A program made the position numbers and the translations under genes. Shown here piece by piece: positions 1 through 5,960 of a DNA stretch of 7,314 nucleotides (positions within the stretch are counted from its first letter, which is position 1; every line of letters starts with the position of its first letter). This DNA comes from Oscillospiraceae bacterium. Its GTDB lineage: Bacteria; Bacillota; Clostridia; Oscillospirales; Oscillospiraceae. The stretch is from assembly GCA_902766215.1 (NCBI GenBank), contig CACXCV010000022.1, positions 1 to 7,314 of the forward strand. Reading direction: 5' to 3'. The notes beneath the pieces are model-generated. The model did not search any database. It saw nothing but the letters and a program-made list of their open reading frames with translations, and had not been told where the DNA came from.

Positions 1-126
1 GGCCGGTGCAACCGTGTCGGCGTGACCATCACCGTGGATGACGATGTCTACACTGGTGTAACGCCCGAAACCTTCCATACGTTTTTCGAGGACAACGTTC
101 TGAAAAAGATTTCATCCAGGAGGTAG
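1..126 (+). CDS. C-terminal fragment of a probable thioredoxin-like [2Fe-2S] ferredoxin
   Basis: The window opens inside this gene; 41 codons are visible in frame 1 before the TAG stop at 124-126. The visible end carries one cysteine (third visible residue) followed by a beta-strand stretch, VTITVDDDVYTGVTPETF, and a short helix ending FFEDNVLKKI. That layout (last cluster cysteine, beta hairpin, then a 'TPE' helix) is typical of the C terminus of thioredoxin-fold [2Fe-2S] ferredoxins of the NuoE/HydC kind, which often sit just upstream of PAS-containing [FeFe] hydrogenases in Clostridia. It would pass electrons to or from the hydrogenase in the cytoplasm. Its stop codon lies 7 nt before the next start, and the next gene's ribosome binding site lies within its last codons, so the two are probably co-translated. 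The other cluster cysteines are off-window, so the family call is moderate. Confidence 0.6.
   Translation, partial: GRCNRVGVTITVDDDVYTGVTPETFHTFFEDNVLKKISSRR
118..123 (+). promoter_or_regulatory. Ribosome binding site of the sensor hydrogenase gene, inside the upstream gene
   Basis: AGGAGG lies in the last two sense codons of the upstream gene, immediately before its TAG, and 10 nt before the ATG at 134. It supports that start and suggests translational coupling, because ribosomes finishing the ferredoxin-like gene end on top of it. Confidence 0.8.
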
Positions 127-133
127 GATTGGC

Positions 134-1807
134 ATGGACTGCCTGACCTTAAAGAAATCCAACTGTAAAAACTGTTATAAATGCATCCGCCACTGTCCCG
201 TCAAGTCGATCCGTTTTTCCGGTAACCAGGCGTATATCATCGGCAACGAGTGCATCATGTGCGGTCAGTGCTTTGTCGTTTGTCCGCAGGACGCCAAGCA
301 GATCGTGGACGAAACCGAAAAGGTCAAGGTAATCCTGCAGGGCTCCGATCCTGTGGTTGTCAGCTTGGCACCGTCCTTTGTGGCAAACTATCAGGGCGTG
401 GGCATCCATGCCATGCGCAAGGCACTCAAGCAGCTTGGTTTCCACGATGTGGAAGAAACTGCCATTGGCGCCACCATTGTCAAAACCGAGTACGAGCGCC
501 TGGTCAACGAGCAGGCCAGCGATGTCATTATCACCTCCTGCTGCCACTCGATCAACCTGCTCATCCAGAAATACTTCCCCTCTGAGCTGCCCTATCTGGC
601 CAGCGTCCTTTCCCCCATGCAGGCGCATTGCCGCGACATCAAGCAGCGCATCCCTAATGCAAAAACCGTTTTTATCGGCCCCTGCGTGGCTAAAAAGGAT
701 GAGGCACAGTACTACGAGGGTCTTGTCGACGCCGTGCTGACATATGACGAGCTGACCAACTGGCTCAAAGCCGAGCATATCGAGCTGGAGCAGGAGATGG
801 ACGCCGAGGAAAACAGCCGCGCCCGTTTCTTCCCCACCACTGGCGGCATTCTCAAGACCATGGCTCAGAACAATCCCAACTATACCTATATGGCCATCGA
901 CGGCACGGAAAACTGTATGGCCGCCCTCAAGGACATCGAAAGCGGCAAACTGAGCCGCTGCTTCATCGAGATGTCCGCCTGCGTGGGCAGCTGCGTCGGC
1001 GGCCCGGTCATGGAGAAATATCACAGCTCCCCCGTCAAGGATTACATTGCCATCGCACAGTATGCCGGCAAGAAGGACTTTGTCGTCGAACAGCCGGATC
1101 CGCTGGCTCTGCAGAAGACGTTTTCCGTCATCGAGCGTCGGATGCCGCAGCCGTCTGAGGAGCAAATCCATGACACGCTGCGCCAGATGGGCAAAATAAA
1201 GCCTTCGGACGAGCTGAACTGCGGCTCCTGCGGCTATGACACCTGCCGCGAAAAGGCCATCGCCATCCTGCAGGGCAAGGCTGAAATCTCCATGTGCCTC
1301 CCCTACCTGAAGGACAAGGCCGAGAGCTTCTCCGACACCATCGTCCGCAACACGCCCAACGGCCTGATCGTCCTCAACGAAAAGCTGGAAGTGCAGCAGA
1401 TCAACAAGGTCGCGCTGAAAATTCTCAACCTGCGCTATGCCAGCGACATCATGGGCGACCAGGTGGTGCGGATTCTTGACCCCACCGACTTTATCGACGT
1501 GCTCAACAAAGGCACCAACATCCACAACAAGCGCGTTTACCTGGCCGAGTATGAAAAATATATGGAAGAAACCATTGTCTACGACCGGGAGTACCGCCTG
1601 CTGGTCTGCATCCTCCGTGACGTCACCGAGGAAGAGACCCAGCGTGAGAAGAAGGAAAACATCAGCCGCCAGACGGTTGAGATCGCCGACCGCGTGGTAG
1701 ACAAGCAGATGCGGATCGTACAGGAGATTGCCTCTCTGCTGGGCGAAACAGCCGCTGAGACAAAGATTGCCCTCACCAAGCTGAAGGAGTCGATCAGCAA
1801 TGAATAA
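134..1807 (+). CDS. Sensor-type (group C-like) [FeFe] hydrogenase with Fes and PAS domains
   Basis: A 557-residue soluble protein. Residues 1-55 hold two [4Fe-4S] ferredoxin motifs (C11/C14/C17/C21 and C40/C43/C46/C50). Residues about 70-330 are the H-cluster domain: L1 TSCCHS with C136/C137, L2 GPCVAKKDE with C184, L3 SACVGSCVGGP with C283/C287. By homology C137, C184, C283 and C287 bind the H-cluster, and C136 matches the proton-relay cysteine of catalytic enzymes. A four-cysteine Fes domain (C363, C366, C371, C388; LNCGSCGYDTC) follows, then a PAS domain (about 395-500, ending CILRDVTEEE) and a charged helical tail (500-557). Hydrogenase plus PAS is the signature of putative H2/redox-sensing HydS proteins, which are expected to signal rather than turn over H2 quickly. 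No kinase or cyclase output domain is fused. The gene overlaps the downstream phosphatase gene by 8 nt, pointing to it as partner. Odd point: His138 where the L1 motif usually has proline. Confidence 0.9.
   Translation: MDCLTLKKSNCKNCYKCIRHCPVKSIRFSGNQAYIIGNECIMCGQCFVVCPQDAKQIVDETEKVKVILQGSDPVVVSLAPSFVANYQGVGIHAMRKALKQLGFHDVEETAIGATIVKTEYERLVNEQASDVIITSCCHSINLLIQKYFPSELPYLASVLSPMQAHCRDIKQRIPNAKTVFIGPCVAKKDEAQYYEGLVDAVLTYDELTNWLKAEHIELEQEMDAEENSRARFFPTTGGILKTMAQNNPNYTYMAIDGTENCMAALKDIESGKLSRCFIEMSACVGSCVGGPVMEKYHSSPVKDYIAIAQYAGKKDFVVEQPDPLALQKTFSVIERRMPQPSEEQIHDTLRQMGKIKPSDELNCGSCGYDTCREKAIAILQGKAEISMCLPYLKDKAESFSDTIVRNTPNGLIVLNEKLEVQQINKVALKILNLRYASDIMGDQVVRILDPTDFIDVLNKGTNIHNKRVYLAEYEKYMEETIVYDREYRLLVCILRDVTEEETQREKKENISRQTVEIADRVVDKQMRIVQEIASLLGETAAETKIALTKLKESISNE
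1316..1633 (+). other. PAS domain of the sensor hydrogenase
   Basis: Residues about 395-500 begin with a helix (DTIVRNTPNGLIVLNEKLEV) that matches PAS openings of the 'ngliviDe' type. The 'INKVALKILNL' and 'VVRILDP' segments and the closing 'LVCILRDVTEEE' are also typical PAS elements. The domain sits directly after the Fes cluster, so it could sense cluster redox state or relay a conformational change to the helical tail. No heme- or flavin-binding signature is recognisable. Confidence 0.75.
1784..1789 (+). promoter_or_regulatory. Ribosome binding site of the phosphatase gene, inside the hydrogenase gene
   Basis: AAGGAG lies in the final codons of the sensor hydrogenase gene, 10 nt before the ATG at 1800. 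It supports that start. Together with the 8-nt gene overlap it points to coupled, roughly equal synthesis of sensor and phosphatase. Confidence 0.7.
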
Positions 1808-2972
1808 CTTATGTGCTGACATCGGCTGGAAAAGCATCAACCACGAGGGGGAGCAGCTCTGCGGCGACCATGTGGACATTGTCGAGCAGAGCGAAAACTC
1901 CACCGTCATCGTCCTGGCCGACGGCCTGGGCAGCGGCGTCAAGGCCAGCATTCTCTCCACGCTGACCTCCAAGATTATCTCCACCATGATGGCCGAGGGT
2001 CTGCCGCTGGAGGAGTGTGTCTCCACCATCGCCGCCACCCTTCCCATCTGCTCGGTGCGCGGCGTGGCCTATTCCACCTTTACGATCATTCACCTAATCG
2101 ACAACACCACAGCGGAGATCATCCAGTATGATAACCCGCACGTCATTCTCATCCGCGACTGCGAAAATTACGAGTACCCCCGCAGCGAGCTGAGCATCGA
2201 CGGCAAAACCATCTATAAATCGACCATCAAGCTGCAGGAGAACGATATCTTCATCGCCATGAGCGACGGCTGCCCCCATGCCGGCATCGGCCTGGCCTTC
2301 AACTTCGGCTGGAAGCGCGAGGACATCGCCGATTTCATGAAGACCTTTGCTCATGTGGGATACACGGCCAAGACGCTCTCCACCATGCTGGTGGACGAGT
2401 GCAACAAGCAGTATGGCTATCACCCCGGTGACGACGCCACTGCCTGTGTGGTCCGGATCCGCCGGCGTGAGCCGATGAATCTGCTCTTTGGCCCGCCGCG
2501 CAACCGCGACGACTGCAACCGCATGATGTCGCTGTTCTTCTCCAAGGAGGGCAAGCACATCGTCTGCGGCGGCACCACCTCGTCCATCGTCGCCAAATAT
2601 CTGGGCAAGCCCCTGCGTGCCAGCCTGGATTTCGAGCGCAGCGACGTACCGCCCATTGCGTCCATCGAGGGCGTCGATCTGGTCACCGAGGGCGTGATTA
2701 CCATCAACAAAGTCATCGAATACGCCAAGGACGCCCTGGGCGCCAACGAGCTGTACGAGCACTGGAGCATGCATCACGACGGCGCGTCCCTGATCTGCCG
2801 CCTGCTGTTTGAAGAGGCCACCGACATCAATTTCTTTGTCGGCCGCGCCGTCAACCCGGCGCACCAGAATCCCGACCTGCCCATTAACTTCAACATCAAA
2901 ATGAACCTGGTCAACGAGCTTAGCGACTGTCTGAAAAAGATGGGTAAGCGGATCAAGGTCAGCTATTTCTGA
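1800..2972 (+). CDS. SpoIIE/PP2C-family protein serine/threonine phosphatase, hydrogenase-associated
   Basis: A 390-residue soluble protein with no membrane segment, unlike sporulation SpoIIE itself. Residues 1-222 carry the PP2C/SpoIIE core: GD at 22-23, ADGLGSG at 40-46, MSDG at 154-157 and DDATA at 211-215. The aspartates in these motifs (D23, D41, D156, D211/D212) are the expected metal-binding set, so the enzyme should be an active Mn/Mg-dependent phosphatase removing phosphate from serine or threonine. Residues about 224-390 form a second region I cannot assign, with a GGTTSS stretch (258-262 region) and a 'DINFFVGRAVNPAH' segment. The gene starts within the end of the PAS-hydrogenase gene, so it is the likely output of that sensor. 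SpoIIE-type phosphatases commonly act on anti-anti-sigma proteins in partner-switching circuits; whether that holds here is inference, as no such protein is in the window. Confidence 0.9.
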   Translation: MNNLCADIGWKSINHEGEQLCGDHVDIVEQSENSTVIVLADGLGSGVKASILSTLTSKIISTMMAEGLPLEECVSTIAATLPICSVRGVAYSTFTIIHLIDNTTAEIIQYDNPHVILIRDCENYEYPRSELSIDGKTIYKSTIKLQENDIFIAMSDGCPHAGIGLAFNFGWKREDIADFMKTFAHVGYTAKTLSTMLVDECNKQYGYHPGDDATACVVRIRRREPMNLLFGPPRNRDDCNRMMSLFFSKEGKHIVCGGTTSSIVAKYLGKPLRASLDFERSDVPPIASIEGVDLVTEGVITINKVIEYAKDALGANELYEHWSMHHDGASLICRLLFEEATDINFFVGRAVNPAHQNPDLPINFNIKMNLVNELSDCLKKMGKRIKVSYF

Positions 2973-2984
2973 AGGAGGATTTCC

Positions 2985-4412
2985 ATGCGTAAATTCGACA
3001 CAAAAGTTCAGCACCTGAAGTATAAGGTCCTCCGTGAAGTGGCACGGCTTGCCTGGAATGACACACTTCTCGAAAACGTCCTGAACATCCCCAAGACCAT
3101 CGTCCCCGGCAACGTGCCCACCATGCGCTGCTGCGTATATAAAGAGCGCGCCATCCTGGGTGAGCGGGTGAAAATTGCCATGGGCGGCGACCGCGATAAC
3201 CCCAACGTGATCGAGGTCATTGATATTGCCTGTGACGAGTGCCCCCTGAGCGGCTACGAGGTTACCAACACCTGCCGCGGCTGCCTGGCGCATCGCTGCG
3301 AGGACGTGTGCCGCTTTGGCGCCATCACCTTCGATCAGCAGCACGTGGCCCACATCGACAAAAGCAAATGTGCCAACTGCGGCGCCTGCTCCAAGGTGTG
3401 CCCCTACACCGCCATTGTCAACCGCACCCGCCCCTGCGAGAACGCCTGCAAGGTCAAGGCAATCCATATGGACGAGAAAACCAAGGCCGCTGCCATTGAC
3501 GACTCAAAGTGCATCAGCTGCGGCGCCTGCGTGTATCAGTGCCCCTTCGGCGCGATTACCGACAAGTCCTTCATCCTGGATGTCATCGACATCATTAAAA
3601 AGAGCAACAACAACCAGAACTACAAGGTCTTCGCGGTGGTTGCCCCGTCCATCTCCAGCCAGTTCACCTATGCCAAGCTGGGCCAGGTCATCACCGGCCT
3701 GAAGGAACTGGGCTTCCACACCGTGGTCGAGGCTGCGCTGGGCGCCGATATGGTCGCCGACGCCGAGTCGCGCGAACTGGTCGAAAAGGGCTTCCTCACC
3801 AGCTCCTGCTGCCCCGCCTTTGTCAGCTACATCGAAAAGTCCTTCCCGGACCTGCTGCCCTATGTCTCCCACAACCTCTCCCCCATGGGCGCCATCGCCA
3901 AATATCTGAAAGAGCACGAGGATCCGTGCAAGGTGATCTTCATCGGGCCGTGCACGGCAAAGAAGGCCGAGGTCAAAAAAGACAGCATCAAGCCCTATGT
4001 GGATGCCGCCATGACCTTTGAAGAGCTGCAGGCTCTGTTTGACAGCAAGGATCTGGACATCACCACCCTGCCGGAGGACGTCCTGGACAACGCCTCCTAT
4101 TACGGCCGCATTTTCGCCCGCAGCGGCGGCCTGTCCGACGCCGTGGCCGAGGGCCTGAAGGAGCACAACGTCACCGACTTCCAGCTGAAGGCCTGCTCCT
4201 GCGACGGTATCGAGGCCTGCCGCGTCGCCCTGCTGAAAAAGAGCAAGGGCCTGCTGGACGCCAACTTCATCGAGGGCATGGCCTGCATCGGCGGCTGCAT
4301 CGGCGGCGCCGGCTGCCTGACCCACGGGGCCAAGAACAAGGCCGAGGTCGACAAATACGGCATGGAGGCCTACGAAAAGAAAATCAGCGACGCAATCTCC
4401 GTCCTCAAATAA
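2985..4412 (+). CDS. Monomeric [FeFe] hydrogenase, group B-like
   Basis: A 475-residue cytoplasmic protein expected to interconvert protons plus reduced ferredoxin and H2. The start is set by AGGAGG at 2973-2978, 6 nt before the ATG, 12 nt after the phosphatase stop. Residues 1-75 match the group B leader (CCVYKERAILGERVKIAMGG). Residues 80-190 are a cysteine-rich relay: C83/C86, C97/C100/C105/C109, C129/C132/C135/C139, C151/C155 and C176/C179/C182/C186, enough for at least three [4Fe-4S] clusters. The H-cluster domain follows (about 215-450): L1 TSSCCPAF with C275 (proton relay) and C276, L2 GPCTAKKAE with C323, and L3 MACIGGCIGGAG with C434/C438. GPC instead of MPC in L2 and 'IFARSGGLSDAV' (376-387) separate it from group A enzymes. 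It lacks PAS or NADH-binding domains, so it is probably ferredoxin-linked. Its place behind a sensor hydrogenase and phosphatase suggests it is the regulated enzyme. Maturation genes hydEFG are not in the window. Confidence 0.9.
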   Translation: MRKFDTKVQHLKYKVLREVARLAWNDTLLENVLNIPKTIVPGNVPTMRCCVYKERAILGERVKIAMGGDRDNPNVIEVIDIACDECPLSGYEVTNTCRGCLAHRCEDVCRFGAITFDQQHVAHIDKSKCANCGACSKVCPYTAIVNRTRPCENACKVKAIHMDEKTKAAAIDDSKCISCGACVYQCPFGAITDKSFILDVIDIIKKSNNNQNYKVFAVVAPSISSQFTYAKLGQVITGLKELGFHTVVEAALGADMVADAESRELVEKGFLTSSCCPAFVSYIEKSFPDLLPYVSHNLSPMGAIAKYLKEHEDPCKVIFIGPCTAKKAEVKKDSIKPYVDAAMTFEELQALFDSKDLDITTLPEDVLDNASYYGRIFARSGGLSDAVAEGLKEHNVTDFQLKACSCDGIEACRVALLKKSKGLLDANFIEGMACIGGCIGGAGCLTHGAKNKAEVDKYGMEAYEKKISDAISVLK

Positions 4413-4425
4413 GACTTTCTCCTCA

Positions 4426-4460
4426 GGCGGAGCGGCATTTTGCCGCTCCGCCCTTTTTCT
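4426..4460 (+). terminator. Intrinsic terminator of the hydrogenase operon
   Basis: A perfect 12-bp stem, GGCGGAGCGGCA (4426-4437) with TGCCGCTCCGCC (4441-4452), closes a TTT loop and is followed by CTTTTTCT. It begins 13 nt after the TAA of the group B-like hydrogenase gene. The T-tract is only on the + side, so it terminates rightward transcription. Confidence 0.9.
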
Positions 4461-4472
4461 CTCTGAAAACAT

Positions 4473-4509
4473 AAACCGCCCGCTGCGCAATATGCGCAGC
4501 GGGCGGTTT
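4473..4509. terminator. 17-bp inverted repeat, probable terminator for the convergent (-) operon
   Basis: A perfect 17-bp inverted repeat (4473-4489 and 4493-4509) surrounds an ATA loop. The arms carry AAA on the left and TTT on the right, so either transcript gives a GC stem with a short U tail. Read leftward, the stem is followed by TTTATGTTTT, which fits termination of the GH51-GH43 operon ending 22 nt away at 4532. Read rightward it could back up the first terminator. Confidence 0.8.
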
Positions 4510-4531
4510 TCCTGTTCAGCCTTCTGCTGAA

Positions 4532-5944
4532 TCACTCCAGCATAAACGACTTCAGACTCGGCGAGCCAAAGCCGCGGAAGGTAAAGTAGATCGAGTGCAC
4601 GCCATTAGGAATCGTCACCGGCGCAGAATACGGCTCCCACACGTTGGTGTTGATCACCGGGATCTCTGCCAGCACTTCGCCGTCCCAGGCCGTCTTCACC
4701 TCAAACTTGCCGCCGTGGCCATAGCCGCGGGCCCAGATGGTAATCTTGCTGACGTCCTGAACATCGAAATATTTAAATCCGATGGTCGCGCCGTTGGAGA
4801 TGTTGGTTACAAAGCCCGGATCCCGATCGCCATCCTTGCCGTCCTGCGTCACCTTGGGCATCCGTGCCATGCTCATAAACGGATTGCCGCTGGGCGCATC
4901 CTCCACAAACAGGTGGCAGGCCAGATATGCCGGATATTCAATCCCCTTGCCCACCAGCGGGCCGCCGTTCAGGCCGCAGGAGGTAATCTCCACCTGGGCA
5001 ATGCTGCCGTCGGCCGCAATGGTCACCGGCTCGGCACAGCCCTGGCGGCTGTACATAGTACCGTTGGTCTGACGGTGATAGAAGATATACCACTGTTCGC
5101 CGACCTTGACCAGGCCGCCGTGGTCGTTGCCGCCCACCGTCACGCGCATGTTCGCCGGCTTATAGGTGTCAATGCCCACGTCACAGTTGCTGACAATCAC
5201 GCCGCCATAGGTAAAGCCCTCCGTCGGGTGCTTGCTGGTAGCATAGCACAGCTCGTGCATCACCTCAGACGAATAGACAAAATACCACGTGTCGCCAATC
5301 TTACGGATCGACGGCGCCTCAAAGAACGCGTGGCCCGCATATTCCGTGCCGGCGCTGTATTCGCTGCCCGGAACAATAATCTTCGGCGCTTCAAGGATCG
5401 TCAGCATGTCGCTGTCCAGCACCGTGGCCTGCGCGCCGCTGCGGGACTTGTCCCCGCGGCCACAGAAGCCGGTGTAAAGATAGGTCTTGCCGTTCTCGGT
5501 GTACACGCCCGGGTCAAATTGCGGCTCGTCGCCTGCGCGCTCGCCCAGCCGGGTCCCATCCGGATAATGGACATAGCCATAGAATTCATACTGGCCCGCC
5601 GGCTTGTCGCACACAGCCACCGAAACCACGTCCACGTGATCCAGCACATAGTACAGGTAATACCGTCCGTCCGGGCCAACCGTCACGTCCGGTGCATACA
5701 GGCACATTTTCGAGTCCTTGTTCATTGGGTCGGCGTTGCGGGGATAAATCACGCCCTCATACCGCCAGTCGGACAGATCGTCCACTGGTGCAGACCAGCT
5801 GACATAATCACCTTGGCAGAACACATAGCCGTTGAACAGATCGTGCGAACCATATACATACACCCGCCCGTCAAAAACATACGGCTCCCCGTCGGGAATG
5901 TATTCCCACGACGGCAGATACGGGTTAAACGCCTGATATTTCAT
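4532..5944 (-). CDS. GH43-family glycoside hydrolase with C-terminal CBM6/35-like module
   Basis: A 470-residue protein, probably an alpha-L-arabinofuranosidase and/or beta-xylosidase on arabino- or xylo-oligosaccharides. GH43 is an inverting, five-bladed beta-propeller family. Candidate catalytic residues are Asp18 as base (YIPDGEPYVFDGRVYVYGSHD region, 15-35), Asp144 as pKa modulator (QFDPGVYTENGKTYLYTG) and Glu209 as acid (FFEAPSIRKIGDTWYFVYSS). The HGG at 275-277 and the FYHR at 288-291 fit active-site segments. Residues about 340-470 resemble a carbohydrate-binding beta-sandwich, ending GFGSPSLKSFMLE. No signal peptide or membrane segment is visible, so it should work in the cytoplasm. 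The start at 5944 is chosen for its AAAAGGAGA ribosome binding site; an in-frame TTG at 5971 would overlap the upstream gene and lacks this support. It follows the GH51 gene by 16 nt. Substrate and subfamily cannot be fixed by eye. Confidence 0.85.
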   Translation of the reverse strand: MKYQAFNPYLPSWEYIPDGEPYVFDGRVYVYGSHDLFNGYVFCQGDYVSWSAPVDDLSDWRYEGVIYPRNADPMNKDSKMCLYAPDVTVGPDGRYYLYYVLDHVDVVSVAVCDKPAGQYEFYGYVHYPDGTRLGERAGDEPQFDPGVYTENGKTYLYTGFCGRGDKSRSGAQATVLDSDMLTILEAPKIIVPGSEYSAGTEYAGHAFFEAPSIRKIGDTWYFVYSSEVMHELCYATSKHPTEGFTYGGVIVSNCDVGIDTYKPANMRVTVGGNDHGGLVKVGEQWYIFYHRQTNGTMYSRQGCAEPVTIAADGSIAQVEITSCGLNGGPLVGKGIEYPAYLACHLFVEDAPSGNPFMSMARMPKVTQDGKDGDRDPGFVTNISNGATIGFKYFDVQDVSKITIWARGYGHGGKFEVKTAWDGEVLAEIPVINTNVWEPYSAPVTIPNGVHSIYFTFRGFGSPSLKSFMLE

Positions 5945-5950
5945 GTTAAA

Positions 5951-5959
5951 TCTCCTTTT
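5951..5959 (-). promoter_or_regulatory. Ribosome binding site that decides the GH43 start
   Basis: On the minus strand AAAAGGAGA occupies these bases, with the AGGAG core at 5952-5956, 7 nt from the ATG at 5944-5942. It starts right after the GH51 stop codon (5963-5961). It supports the ATG over the in-frame TTG at 5971, which lies upstream of this site. Confidence 0.8.
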
Positions 5960-5960
5960 C

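Noticed and set aside
1800..2972. Calling the phosphatase sporulation SpoIIE
   Set aside because: It lacks the N-terminal membrane segments of sporulation SpoIIE and sits in a hydrogenase operon. Only the phosphatase fold is shared.
4515..4531. Small hairpin TTCAGC-CTTCT-GCTGAA next to the GH43 stop codon
   Set aside because: It has only a 6-bp stem with no T-tract. It is probably chance beside the much stronger 17-bp stem.
149..4535. Long minus-strand open frames (149-2047, 2094-3467, 3504-4535) opposite the hydrogenase and phosphatase genes
   Set aside because: They mirror conserved sense genes with full catalytic motifs. Their translations are low-complexity, rich in V/A/G/H/D and match no family. 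They result from GC-biased codon positions.
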